Below, in pieces: positions 36,353 to 46,501 of a stretch of 64,000 nt of DNA. This stretch comes from an uncultured Elusimicrobia bacterium (lineage in GTDB: Bacteria; Elusimicrobiota; Elusimicrobia; Elusimicrobiales; Elusimicrobiaceae): assembly GCA_945913025.1 (NCBI GenBank), contig CAMECJ010000001.1, positions 186,001-250,000 on the forward strand, written 5' to 3'. The notes beneath the pieces were generated by a model. The model saw only the letters and a program-made list of their open reading frames with translations. It was not told the DNA's origin and did no database searches. The translations under genes and the position numbers were made by a program. The stretch's first letter is position 1. Every line of letters starts with the position of its first letter.

Positions 36353-37951
36353 TTACGCGGCAATGCCTAACGAAGAGAATAACACATATACGCCAAACAC
36401 GCACAGCACAATAGCGATACTTACCGCTACGCGCAGGTTCCACGGCGTTACGTCCACTACATTTAAGTTTTTCCCGTCGTCATATTTGTTTTGCGCCGGC
36501 CACAGTTTGCCCGTAATGTACATAAATACCACCGACACCGCAAACAAAATAGCCAAAATATGCAGGAAATGCAAGTTGGTTTTGATAACGCCTAGCTGCG
36601 TCAGCCCGTAACCCACCATAAAGAAGATAAGCGTTACTTTGGCTGACCACGCGGGCGCGGTTTTATTAAGCATACCGAAAATAATCAGCGTGAAAATCGG
36701 CACGTTGTAGAAACCGTTTACCATCTGCAAGTAGTTAAAAAGGCCCGACGGAGCCATCGCAATCAGCGGCGCCACGCACATCGAGAATACCGCCAGCAAA
36801 ATACCCACGTACTTGCCTTTGGTTACCAGTTCGTGATCCGTAGCCGTCGGTTTAATAAGCGGCTTGTAGACGTTTAACATAAACAGCGTAGAGGTGGAGT
36901 TCAAAGCCGCGTTAAACGAGCTTAAAATCGCCCCAAACAACACCGCGGCAAAAAAGCCGATTAAGTAGAAGGGCAGAACCTTATTAACCAACATCGGATA
37001 CGCCATATCTCCTACAGCCAGCGGCGTTTCGCGGAAAATATGGAATGCCACAATGCCGGGGATAATCAAATAAAGCGGGCCGAACAATTTAAAAATAGCC
37101 GCAAACAACAGGCCTTTTTGGCCTTCTTTTAAATTTTTGGCCGCCAACGCACGCTGGATAATCGTCTGGTTGCAGCCCCAGTAGAACAAGTTGACGAGGA
37201 ACATCCCCGTAAACATGGTGGCGAACGGCACGGGATCCGCCGGCCCGCCGATGGCATTAAATTTTTCGGGGTGGGATTGAATCACTTCGTTTAAACCCCC
37301 TAAAATATCGCCGCCGCCCACATACGCAAGCGCAAAAAGCGGCACCATCAGCCCGCCGATAATCAGCCCGATGCCGTTAAGTGTATCGGCAATCGCCATA
37401 ATGCGAAGGCCGCCGAAAACCGTATACAAACAGCCCAAAATGCCGATGGCCACCACCACCACGATAATCGCCATCATCGGAGAAAGGTTAAAGGTTCCCA
37501 TAATATCGAAAATGCCGCCCATACCAATTGCACCGGAATAAAGCACCGTGGGCAGTAAAATCAGCACGTAACCGGCCAAAAACAAAAAGTTTACAAACTG
37601 TTTCGTGGCGGAATCGTAGCGTTCTCCCACAAAATCCGGAATAGTGGCGTAACCTTTTTTTAAATAGCGGGGTAAAAAGAAAAAAGCTACGATAATAAGA
37701 GCTAAAGACGCCCCCACTTCGTAGCCCATACCGGACATATTAAACATATATCCTTGGCCGTTTAGGCCCACCATCTGTTCGGTAGACAGGTTTGTTAAAA
37801 GCAGCGAAGCCGCAATTACCCATCCGGTCAGTCCTCTTCCGGCCAAGAAATAGCCTTCCGAAGACGATGCGTCCTTTTTTCTGGTTAGGTAATACGACAA
37901 GCCCAAAACCAGCGCCGTAAAAGCGACAAACGACGTAATCGTCAGTACCAT
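36353..37951 (-). CDS. Sodium:solute symporter family (SGLT-like)
   Basis: 532 aa polytopic; SEGYFLAGRGLTGWVIAASLLLTNLSTEQMVGLNGQGY...FNAALNSTSTLFMLNVY. Confidence 0.9.
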   Translation of the reverse strand: MVLTITSFVAFTALVLGLSYYLTRKKDASSSEGYFLAGRGLTGWVIAASLLLTNLSTEQMVGLNGQGYMFNMSGMGYEVGASLALIIVAFFFLPRYLKKGYATIPDFVGERYDSATKQFVNFLFLAGYVLILLPTVLYSGAIGMGGIFDIMGTFNLSPMMAIIVVVVAIGILGCLYTVFGGLRIMAIADTLNGIGLIIGGLMVPLFALAYVGGGDILGGLNEVIQSHPEKFNAIGGPADPVPFATMFTGMFLVNLFYWGCNQTIIQRALAAKNLKEGQKGLLFAAIFKLFGPLYLIIPGIVAFHIFRETPLAVGDMAYPMLVNKVLPFYLIGFFAAVLFGAILSSFNAALNSTSTLFMLNVYKPLIKPTATDHELVTKGKYVGILLAVFSMCVAPLIAMAPSGLFNYLQMVNGFYNVPIFTLIIFGMLNKTAPAWSAKVTLIFFMVGYGLTQLGVIKTNLHFLHILAILFAVSVVFMYITGKLWPAQNKYDDGKNLNVVDVTPWNLRVAVSIAIVLCVFGVYVLFSSLGIAA

Positions 37952-38108
37952 AAGTCCTCCAAGTTAATTTTTATACGGCTCTCCGGCTTTTGCGGGCCGG
38001 AAGCGGTGCTTGATTTCCCAGTGCTTAATTCTTATACTTTACAGTAGTGACACCGCTACTTTTATTCTAATTATAATCCGGCCGTTAGTCAACAGCGGGG
38101 AGGAAAAA

Positions 38109-38651
38109 ATGTTTATCTGGTTTATCTTTGGGGCGATGTGTATGTTGGTCGTTCTTTTAATATTGGCTTATCTTAAATTTGTTTCCCTAAATAAGGCAGC
38201 CGCCAACGCGTGGCAGAAGTTGGATTTTAACATGAAAAACCGCGCGGAGCTAATTCCCAGTTTGGCCCTTGCGGCCGCCGCATTTGAAGAATTGGACCGC
38301 ACGTTTGTTTATGAACTTTCCGCTTTAAAAGACACCTGCCGCCGCGCTGCTTCGCTGCAGGAGCGCGTAAAATGTGAAAACGAAATTACCAAAAAATTTA
38401 AAAAAGTGTTTACCGCCGCAATGCACCATCCCGAAACGGAACAAAACGAACATTTTTTAAAACTGCGGGAAAATATCATTCAAGCGGAAAGCAAAGTGCA
38501 GCGCTCCAAGAAAAAATACAACAGCGCCGCACGGGATTTTAACACTATAGCCTCTATCATCCCGCTGAATTTGATTGCCCAAATGTTTGAATTTAAACCT
38601 TATGAGTATTTCGATTTCGACCCCAGCGTGGATAACAATATCAAAAAATAG
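38109..38651 (+). CDS. LemA-family-like membrane protein
   Basis: N-terminal TM then KFVSLNKAAANAWQKLDFNMKNRAELIPSLALAA; ATG at 38109 after AGGA. Confidence 0.7.
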   Translation: MFIWFIFGAMCMLVVLLILAYLKFVSLNKAAANAWQKLDFNMKNRAELIPSLALAAAAFEELDRTFVYELSALKDTCRRAASLQERVKCENEITKKFKKVFTAAMHHPETEQNEHFLKLRENIIQAESKVQRSKKKYNSAARDFNTIASIIPLNLIAQMFEFKPYEYFDFDPSVDNNIKK

Positions 38652-38762
38652 TTTGCCCGAAGGACTGGCCGCCGTACGCTTTTCGTTCTATACACGGCAG
38701 ACGAAAACTGTTACAATATAGCATATCCGCCCAACACAAGCGGGCGCACAAAGGAGAAGAAA

Positions 38763-39179
38763 ATGATTAAAGAAGGTTCTAAAGTTAAATTTGATTACAC
38801 GCTGACGGTTGACGGTAAAGTGGCCGATACCTCCTCCGGACGCGGCCCGCTGGAATACACGCACGGCGCGGGGCACATTATCCCCGGGCTGGAAGAAGAA
38901 CTACTGGGTATGAAAGTAGGCGATAAAAAAACCGTCAAAGTCGCACCGGAAAAAGGCTACGGTAAAGTACTGGATGAAGCCATCCGCCGCGTACCGAAAG
39001 AAGCCGTCGGCGGTGCGGAAAACTTAAAAGTAGGCGATATGGTGGGCGCCAGCAACGAAGGACACACCTTCCGCGCAATAGTGAAAGAAATTACCGATAA
39101 AGAAGTAGTGCTTGATTTCAATCACCCGCTTGCCGGAAAAGAATTAACCTTTGACGTGGAAATTAAAGAAATCAACTAA
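38763..39179 (+). CDS. FKBP-type peptidyl-prolyl isomerase, SlyD-like
   Basis: VKFDYTLTVDGKVADTSSGRGPLEYTHGAGHIIPGLEEELLGMKVGDKKTVKVAPEKGYG. Confidence 0.93.
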   Translation: MIKEGSKVKFDYTLTVDGKVADTSSGRGPLEYTHGAGHIIPGLEEELLGMKVGDKKTVKVAPEKGYGKVLDEAIRRVPKEAVGGAENLKVGDMVGASNEGHTFRAIVKEITDKEVVLDFNHPLAGKELTFDVEIKEIN

Positions 39180-39198
39180 ACTGTCCTTAAATGCAACA

Positions 39199-39242
39199 AC
39201 ATACAACAAACCCCGTTCTTCGGAACGGGGTTTGTTGTATGT
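39199..39242. terminator. 20-bp perfect stem, cUUCGg tetraloop, bidirectional
   Basis: ACATACAACAAACCCCGTTC ttcg GAACGGGGTTTGTTGTATGT. Confidence 0.85.
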
Positions 39243-39245
39243 AAA

Positions 39246-42200
39246 CTAATACGTCTGCGAAGAAACTTGTGTTGTTTCGTCAGGATACAACGCCGCTCTA
39301 TCCTGCTCCGACCGTAACAAGTTATTGGCCTCGTCCAAGATCTTCTCTCTTTCTGAGATAATTTTTTGTATACATCTATTCAATTTATCCACTTTTACCT
39401 GACTTGGAACAGATGGATTCTGCAGATTCTTCAGTTCAGAAATCGCTCCCTGATAGATACCATCTAAACGTTCATATATCTCCGGATGAGAAAGAGCAAG
39501 CCCCACCTCATTCAAAGAGAGCAAATCATTGTACCGAGACTGCTCTAAAAGAGTAATTTGCTCTTCCACAGCAGTGTTAAACTGTCTATCGCAAAGTTGT
39601 TTATACTTAGACTCTATCTGCGTATACTTAGCCTGAAATTGTTTTTCGTATTGCTGTACAACCGCGGCTTTCTGTTTAATGCGCTCCCTGATATTGGTAA
39701 TTTTTTCAGCCGAGCGTAAGGCCTGTTCATAGTCATCCAACAGCGTCATCAACGCCTGTTCATCCTCCGCCCAGTTAGCCTCGGGAAAATCTGCTTTAAA
39801 GACCGCTATATTCTGTTGCAGGGATTCACGCACCTGCGCCAAATCATTGATATTATTTTCTGTTGCAGTAGATGAAAGATAATTGGCTTTGGCAATTTGA
39901 GCACGAGATAAATCCATACGGTGCGCATTAATGGCTATTTGCTGTTTAACGGCATCGGTAATAAAAGGATTGGAAGTTACGCCCGCCTCCGCCAATCCCG
40001 CGCGCGCAAACATAAACGGCGGTAAAATTAAAGAGCCGTCCGTCATATTCATTTCGGTAGGAGCAATACGCTGCCACACATAGCTGGGAAAGGTAAGCAC
40101 ATCCATCCAACTAAAAGATTCTTTAGAAATACCGCCCACGCGGGTTAATACGTCCCCCGGCTGCGATTCCGGCGCATCGGAATTTTGTGCGTTCACATCC
40201 GCGAGAGCCTTCTCTGACAGAGATTCCCCATATTTCGCCGCTTCGGCGGTTACGGCTGCCTCCTGCTTTTCCATCATCCAATGATTAAATTTGTCTCTGT
40301 ATACTATTCCGGTAAAAATATCGCCTGCTTTCCACCAAGCAAAGAAACGCAATGTTTTTCCGTAAGCGCTCAATCCCGCATTCACCCACGGATGTTCTGA
40401 TATGATAGCCCCCGGATAATACGACAATTGCGCACTCTTCGGATCCCACAGTTTATTAAAGGCATTTCTCCACATAATATTACTTTGGAACATCTCTCTA
40501 TCCGCAGCACTCCACACGTTACGTAAACCGTGGTGTTGGGCAAAACGCAAAAACTGAGCACGCTGAACGGGAAGAGCCCAACGTCCGACATTGGGGCTTA
40601 CCCCAAAAGTGCCTTGATAAGCAAGCCCGCTGGGAGCGTCTGCCGCCGTAATCGTTACACGCGTAGAGGGAGACGAAATACGGGCTGCATCTCCTCCATG
40701 TTGGACGGCTTTCACTAAACCGGGGGAGGCTGGGTCAGTAGCTGTTGTATACGCCATTCCGTTTTTGGCTAAATGTGCGTTAAAATTGGAATTGCTCATA
40801 TATTTAGAACCCACTTTCATACTGGCCTGTGCCCGTTTGGCACCCGCCGTAAATCGATAGATGCGCGTCCCCGCAGTGGCCTTATAAACCAATTTGCCGG
40901 AGCGAATGGCGCGAGGCAGGCTCTTTACCACGCCGGCCAACAAACGCAGCCCGCAGAAAGCACCGCTAATCAACGCACCGCCAAACACCCACATCAATGC
41001 CTCGCCAAAGAGTTCCATACCCATATTGGTAACTTCTGCTGTATATTTACGGCTGTTGCGGTAATTAAGGGCCGTCATTTCCACTATACCGGTACGGCCG
41101 CCAAAGACAAATATACCGCCGTTGGTATACTGATATGGACAATCCCCATCAAAAATTGCTCCTTGTTTTGTCTGTTGTAAGGTCTCCACGGTAATTGTTG
41201 TACGGTTTTCCGTATCAACCTTGTCAATGTGGCCGCAACGGCCTAACGTAACCGTAGGCGCTTCCATAGGCAAAAATTGCATATAAATACCGGCTAACTC
41301 GTTAGATAAAGAAAGCATTTCGTCCGAGTTTAACCCGTAATCTTTCATACCAGAAGTCGTATTTTGCAACGGCTCATACAAGCTTGCTACAGATTTCGCC
41401 AAATCAAACCTATCTTCATAAGACAACCAGTATTTATTAACAACGTCCCCCTCTTCCGTAACCGAAAAATCAGCCCTCATAGGCGTATTCTCAATGGAAT
41501 CCGTCTTTTCCGTAAGACGGCCCAACACCGCTAAGGCAAGCACGCGTGTATTCGTGGCGTGGGTATCCTTTGCTGCATCAAGTAAAAACATTATCGCAGG
41601 GAAATAGTGGTCACTTACGTTAAAATTACGCAACGTTTCGTATATACTGTTAAAAAGAGCGGCAAGCACCTCGGAATAGGTGGTTTTCATATCGCTCCCC
41701 GGCTTGTCCTCAAACAAAGCAAGTATATCTTTCAGTAATTTTTCATCCCCCGTCAATACGGCAAACTGGGCGGCATATTGGACAACTAACTGAAGCAGGG
41801 TAAATTCTTTTGATTCCTCTCCGGAGGCGTTGCTTTTTAGTTCCTTCAGCTCATTATAAAATTCCGTGCCTAAATCACCTGGGATTCCCTCGCGCAAAGA
41901 AGGGAATTCTTCTTCGGAAAAAACGCCTTGAATAGCCGTATTTTTCCGATAATCTGAATAAGTTACTGCCTGAATAGTCACATTGCCTTTAGCACGCGCG
42001 CTTTCCAGCTTGGGCGAAAGTTTTTCTACTACCATCGTATTATTTTTGACAAAATCGTTGTATGAAGGCCCCACATATTTGGCGCCCTCCGCCTGCATCG
42101 CTTTGGTTGGCTTCGGATATTGAGTATGCCACAGTTTTCTAGTAGGCGTAAGCACATAAAGCTGCTTTTCCAATAATTGAAGATTATTGGCGGCAGCGGC

Positions 42201-43079
42201 GTGTTCCAACTGCGCAAGCAAAATACGCACTGTACCGCGTGCCATATATAACGTTTCATCATAATTAAACTTCGATTCGTTCAAATGTTCTAATGAAGCC
42301 ACCGCACGGTAGCGCACGTGGGAAAAGAAAACCGTCATTTCTTCACGTTCTTCTTCCGAAATAGAATCCGGACGGGTAAACTCTTCCAACATATAATACA
42401 GCGTTTCGGCCGCGTATGCTATGGCAAGAAAGTTGGCGCAGTTAAAACCTAACGGATCAATGTACTCCAACAATTCTTCCGGCGCTTCAAATTGATTGTT
42501 TTTTAAGTTTTCCAAAAAATCAGCTGCCGAGGGACATCCATATCCCGCAAACTTACTGGAATATTCATCAGCCCGCACTAGCCAGTCTTTGGGATTGGAA
42601 CCGAAACGAGCGTCATATCCCAGCGTTTGGCTGATAGCGTCCGGAGCTACGTGGGGGTTTTGCCGATAATGCTCAAACATAACATTTCCTGAAGCGTGAA
42701 GAGCGTCGTTCTCCGCATCTCTAATCTGGGATTGGTAATCACGCAAGCGCTGGGAACCCTCGTTGCGGAGTTTATCTAATCTTTTATAAGACTCGCTCAT
42801 CGCTGCAAAAGTGGAAGAATTAAGAAAGTCATTATGGGCAGTATTCTGAACAGGAACAACACTTTCTAAATATTGTTGATGAGACTCTTCAAAGGATTCC
42901 ACAACCTTTTGCGCGATCTCGGCCTGCAGCCGAGCTTCAGTAACAGCAGAATGCTCCCTTCCAACCGAACGACGCGGATCCGCAGGCACCTGCGCATAAG
43001 CGGGGCTCAGCACATTTAACAGAAATACAACAGCCATCAGGCGGGATATCCACATATACATATATGCACTCCGGTACAA
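39246..43079 (-). CDS. Very large (1277 aa) secreted/membrane protein, unknown function
   Basis: Single long ORF with signal peptide (LMAVVFLLNVLSPAYAQ), central hydrophobic segment (LFGEALMWVFGGALISGAFCGLRLLAG), coiled-coil C-terminus. Confidence 0.75.
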   Translation of the reverse strand: MYRSAYMYMWISRLMAVVFLLNVLSPAYAQVPADPRRSVGREHSAVTEARLQAEIAQKVVESFEESHQQYLESVVPVQNTAHNDFLNSSTFAAMSESYKRLDKLRNEGSQRLRDYQSQIRDAENDALHASGNVMFEHYRQNPHVAPDAISQTLGYDARFGSNPKDWLVRADEYSSKFAGYGCPSAADFLENLKNNQFEAPEELLEYIDPLGFNCANFLAIAYAAETLYYMLEEFTRPDSISEEEREEMTVFFSHVRYRAVASLEHLNESKFNYDETLYMARGTVRILLAQLEHAAAANNLQLLEKQLYVLTPTRKLWHTQYPKPTKAMQAEGAKYVGPSYNDFVKNNTMVVEKLSPKLESARAKGNVTIQAVTYSDYRKNTAIQGVFSEEEFPSLREGIPGDLGTEFYNELKELKSNASGEESKEFTLLQLVVQYAAQFAVLTGDEKLLKDILALFEDKPGSDMKTTYSEVLAALFNSIYETLRNFNVSDHYFPAIMFLLDAAKDTHATNTRVLALAVLGRLTEKTDSIENTPMRADFSVTEEGDVVNKYWLSYEDRFDLAKSVASLYEPLQNTTSGMKDYGLNSDEMLSLSNELAGIYMQFLPMEAPTVTLGRCGHIDKVDTENRTTITVETLQQTKQGAIFDGDCPYQYTNGGIFVFGGRTGIVEMTALNYRNSRKYTAEVTNMGMELFGEALMWVFGGALISGAFCGLRLLAGVVKSLPRAIRSGKLVYKATAGTRIYRFTAGAKRAQASMKVGSKYMSNSNFNAHLAKNGMAYTTATDPASPGLVKAVQHGGDAARISSPSTRVTITAADAPSGLAYQGTFGVSPNVGRWALPVQRAQFLRFAQHHGLRNVWSAADREMFQSNIMWRNAFNKLWDPKSAQLSYYPGAIISEHPWVNAGLSAYGKTLRFFAWWKAGDIFTGIVYRDKFNHWMMEKQEAAVTAEAAKYGESLSEKALADVNAQNSDAPESQPGDVLTRVGGISKESFSWMDVLTFPSYVWQRIAPTEMNMTDGSLILPPFMFARAGLAEAGVTSNPFITDAVKQQIAINAHRMDLSRAQIAKANYLSSTATENNINDLAQVRESLQQNIAVFKADFPEANWAEDEQALMTLLDDYEQALRSAEKITNIRERIKQKAAVVQQYEKQFQAKYTQIESKYKQLCDRQFNTAVEEQITLLEQSRYNDLLSLNEVGLALSHPEIYERLDGIYQGAISELKNLQNPSVPSQVKVDKLNRCIQKIISEREKILDEANNLLRSEQDRAALYPDETTQVSSQTY

Positions 43080-43150
43080 GAAAAGGTTATATTTTTATTA
43101 TAGAGAAAAATGTACATAAATACTAGTTAAAAAAAGCCCCAGTTTCATCA

Positions 43151-43182
43151 AAAAAAAGACCTACAATATTTCTAGGTCTTTT
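43151..43182 (-). terminator. Terminator of the MFS gene
   Basis: Reverse strand AAAGACCTagaaatattgtAGGTCTTTTTTTT. Confidence 0.85.
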
Positions 43183-43203
43183 CAGCACCGAACAGAATAC
43201 AAC

Positions 43204-44589
43204 TTAATCTCGTTGGACAGATAAAATTCCCCCCGCCGCCGCACAAAACGCCCCAAATAAAAGCGCCCATTTGTATCCGCCGATAAATGCTTCGTGCGCG
43301 GAAAGCCCCAAAGATAAAAAATATTCTTGCAGCAAAGAAAATACGGCAACGGAAAGGGCAATTCCCAGAATCGTCCCCACGTTGCGCGAAAGTGCGTTGA
43401 CGCTTGCCACCACGCCCAGTTTCCCTTTCGGGGCCGCGCTGATGACCGTATTATTGTTAGGCACCTGAAACGTACCGCTGCCCACCCCCATAATAAGCTG
43501 CGCCAAAATAATATAGGAAATACTGGGAGAATCCCCGATGAAAGCAAACATCAGCGAGGAAATCAACAAAAATACAAAACCGGCCGTCGTAATAATCCGC
43601 GCGGGCCACTTGGCGCACAGCGCGCCGGATACGGCAGACGCAATGGCAAGCGTTACGGGAAAAGGCAAAATAAGCATACCGATTTTAATAGGGTCCATTC
43701 CCATAATATCCGTCAAATAAAACGGAAACAAAACGGAATTGGTAAACAGGGAGGTAAACCCCAACACCGCCACGGCGCAGCCGTAGGAAATAGCCGGAAT
43801 ACTAAAAATAGAAAGCCCTATAAACGGATTTTTAGACGTTTTCTCCCTCCGCATAAACAGCACAAAAAACACAACGGAGAGCGCAAACCCGCCCAAGATT
43901 TTGGGCGACGTCCACCCGTTGGCCGACGCAGTATTTAGTGCATATAGGAAAGCAAAACTGGTAATCGTGTAAAAGGCCGCGCCGAGATAATCCATTTTCA
44001 TCCGCTTGACAGGTTTAAACCGCGGGATTAAATAAATTCCGCGCCAAACGCCCAAAATACAAACAGGAATAGACACCCAAAATACGGACGGCCAGCCCCA
44101 CGCTTGAATCAGCAGCCCCCCTACGGCAGGACCGGCAAGCGTACCGCCGGCTACCACCGCCCCGATGGCGCCAAACGCCTTGCCGCGCGACGCACCGTGA
44201 AACACTTGCGCAATTAACGCCTGCGAGGTGGCCATCATTGCCGAAGATCCTATTCCCTGCACCGCACGGGCGAAAAGCATCATCCCCAAGCTGCCCGAAA
44301 CCGCGCCAAATAACGCGCCAATGCCAAATACAATAAACCCGCCCAAATACATCCATTTGCGGCTGTACAAGTCGGAAAGTTTTCCAAAAACGGGCAAAAA
44401 ACACGTCAGCACCAACAGATACAAGCTGACTACCAGCTGAATATGCTCCAAAGATACGCCAAACTCGCCTGACATTGTGGGCAGCGCAATGTTTACAATT
44501 CCGGCCGACAGCGTAGACATAAACGTCCCGTTGGCGGTAACGGAAAAAATCATCCATTTTCTGGACAGATGCGGAGCTTTCAATTTCAT
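43204..44589 (-). CDS. MFS transporter (DHA2-like drug:H+ antiporter)
   Basis: TLSAGIVNIALPTMSGEFGVSLEHIQLVVSLYLLVLTCFLPVFGKLSDLYSRKW. Confidence 0.88.
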   Translation of the reverse strand: MKLKAPHLSRKWMIFSVTANGTFMSTLSAGIVNIALPTMSGEFGVSLEHIQLVVSLYLLVLTCFLPVFGKLSDLYSRKWMYLGGFIVFGIGALFGAVSGSLGMMLFARAVQGIGSSAMMATSQALIAQVFHGASRGKAFGAIGAVVAGGTLAGPAVGGLLIQAWGWPSVFWVSIPVCILGVWRGIYLIPRFKPVKRMKMDYLGAAFYTITSFAFLYALNTASANGWTSPKILGGFALSVVFFVLFMRREKTSKNPFIGLSIFSIPAISYGCAVAVLGFTSLFTNSVLFPFYLTDIMGMDPIKIGMLILPFPVTLAIASAVSGALCAKWPARIITTAGFVFLLISSLMFAFIGDSPSISYIILAQLIMGVGSGTFQVPNNNTVISAAPKGKLGVVASVNALSRNVGTILGIALSVAVFSLLQEYFLSLGLSAHEAFIGGYKWALLFGAFCAAAGGILSVQRD

Positions 44590-44590
44590 T

Positions 44591-45682
44591 TTATTTCACA
44601 CAGCGTATTAAGGTATAAGCAAAGCGGCCCACGCCGTCAAACATTTTTTCCACTTTCAGTCCGGCTTTTTTAATGCAGGCTTCCATCTGCGCCGCGCTGT
44701 ACATTTTGCTGTTGCCGTTGGCGATATTGGTAAAATACAAAGACGTATGGTTTAAACAGAACGAGGCGGCCTCGTATTCCTGCCGGTCCCACAGCGGTTC
44801 CAAAATGTAAATACGCGTATTTTTGCCGGAGGCGGCTTTGACTTTCTTTAAAATGGAAACGATTTGCTCTTCGGAAAAACAGTCCAAAAACTGGCTCATC
44901 AGCACCGCGTCCGCCCCTTTGGGCAGCACGGTTTTTTCGTCCAGTACGTTGACGGAGCAGAACTCCGCCCGCGCGCCGTACTTTTTAAGGTTCTTTTGGG
45001 CCACGTTTAACTGGCCGGCCAAGTCCACCAGCGTCATTTGGACGTTCTTGTCGTACTCCAAGCATTTTTTGGCCCACTTACCCGTATTGGCCCCAATATC
45101 CATAATACGCTTAGGAGATAACTCAAAAACAAGCGGCAGAATTTCCGGAAACGCAATATCGGAATAGAAATGGTCAAAAGCAAACCAGCTTTTTCGGATT
45201 TTGGCGGGCAGTTTGGAAAGCCCTTCATACACCGTTTTCCATTTGCCGAACACTTTTAACCCCGTGGGCTTGCCCTTTGTTAAAGACTCCTTGAGCGAAT
45301 ACATTCCCAAATAGCAAACATCGTTTACAAAATCCATATTGGCGCGGGTCATTGGGTCGCACAGCAAAAACCAACCCGTTTTGGTAAGGGAATAAAGGCC
45401 GTTTTTATCCTTGCTCACAAGTTCCAAGGCCACGCCGTTTTCCAACAGCGTCTGTACGGCATACAGGGAAAGTTTTAATTTTTGGGCGAGAGTTTTATCA
45501 TCAGACGGCGTATTATTTAAAAAATCCAAAATTCCCAAGTCGCGCAGGGCCAAAGCGGCTTGAAAGCTAATCGGCGCAAAAGCGATTTTTTGCGCGTCAA
45601 ACGCTACGTCCGCCATCGTACGCGCTTCTGTACGCGGGCGGCGGTAAGGAGTGTTGTGTTTTGCGTTGTTTTTAGTTATCAT
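44591..45682 (-). CDS. SAM-dependent (O-)methyltransferase with N-terminal dimerisation/winged-helix region
   Basis: ALALRDLGILDFLNN...RIMDIGANTGKWAKKCLEYDKNVQMTLVDL...LMSQFLDCFSEEQIVSILKKVKAA. Confidence 0.82.
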   Translation of the reverse strand: MITKNNAKHNTPYRRPRTEARTMADVAFDAQKIAFAPISFQAALALRDLGILDFLNNTPSDDKTLAQKLKLSLYAVQTLLENGVALELVSKDKNGLYSLTKTGWFLLCDPMTRANMDFVNDVCYLGMYSLKESLTKGKPTGLKVFGKWKTVYEGLSKLPAKIRKSWFAFDHFYSDIAFPEILPLVFELSPKRIMDIGANTGKWAKKCLEYDKNVQMTLVDLAGQLNVAQKNLKKYGARAEFCSVNVLDEKTVLPKGADAVLMSQFLDCFSEEQIVSILKKVKAASGKNTRIYILEPLWDRQEYEAASFCLNHTSLYFTNIANGNSKMYSAAQMEACIKKAGLKVEKMFDGVGRFAYTLIRCVK

Positions 45683-45721
45683 ATTCCTATAAATTTTATT
45701 TTTTTTAGAGAGAGTTTACAA

Positions 45722-46459
45722 ATGAATGACACCTCTGCGCGCAAAATTGCGCTCGTCACGGGCGGCAGCCGCGGGATCGGCTTGGCCGTTGCCAAACAGC
45801 TTGCCAAAGACGGTTTTAATATTTGGCTGAACTATCACTCCAATCACGCGGCTGCCAAAAAAGCCAAGGCCGAAATCGAAGACCTCGGTGCGGCGTGTAC
45901 GCTCCTTCCGTTTGACGTGGCCGACGCAGCCGCCGTGCGCGCGGCGTTAAACCCGCTCCTTGAAACCCAAACGCCCTACGCACTCGTCAACAACGCGGGC
46001 GTACGCAAAGACAACCTTTTAATTTGGATGCAGGACGACGAATGGACGAAAGTGATTTCCACCGTGCTCGGCGGGTTTCACAACGTAACCAAAACGGTAC
46101 TCGCGGCGATGATTCACGCCAAACGGGGCCGTATCGTCAACATCGCTTCCGCCGCCGCGCACGCGCCCGTTCCCGGGCAAACCAATTATTCGGCGGCCAA
46201 AGCGGGTATCGTGGGTGCCACTCGCAGTTTGGCGTTGGAAGTCGCCAAACGCAACATTTTGGTAAATGCCGTTTCGCCCGGGTTTATCGAAACGGAAATG
46301 CTAGACGGCCTGCCTATGGATAAAATTCTGTCTTTAATTCCCCTGCGCCGGCTGGGCCGTCCGCAGGAAGTGGCGGATATGGTTTCCTTTTTATGTTCGG
46401 ATAAAGCCGGCTATATTACCGGACAATCGTTTCAGATCAACGGCGGCGTTTGTATGTAG
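45722..46459 (+). CDS. 3-oxoacyl-ACP reductase, FabG-type SDR of the aryl-polyene cluster
   Basis: ARKIALVTGGSRGIGLAVAKQLAKDGFNIWLNYHS...NYSAAKAGIVGATRSLALEVAKRNILVNAVSPGFIETEML; start moved to MNDTSARK. Confidence 0.93.
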   Translation: MNDTSARKIALVTGGSRGIGLAVAKQLAKDGFNIWLNYHSNHAAAKKAKAEIEDLGAACTLLPFDVADAAAVRAALNPLLETQTPYALVNNAGVRKDNLLIWMQDDEWTKVISTVLGGFHNVTKTVLAAMIHAKRGRIVNIASAAAHAPVPGQTNYSAAKAGIVGATRSLALEVAKRNILVNAVSPGFIETEMLDGLPMDKILSLIPLRRLGRPQEVADMVSFLCSDKAGYITGQSFQINGGVCM

Positions 46460-46501
46460 CCTCCGCGCGAAGCGTACGCTTAAAATAGTATAATTAAATT
46501 T

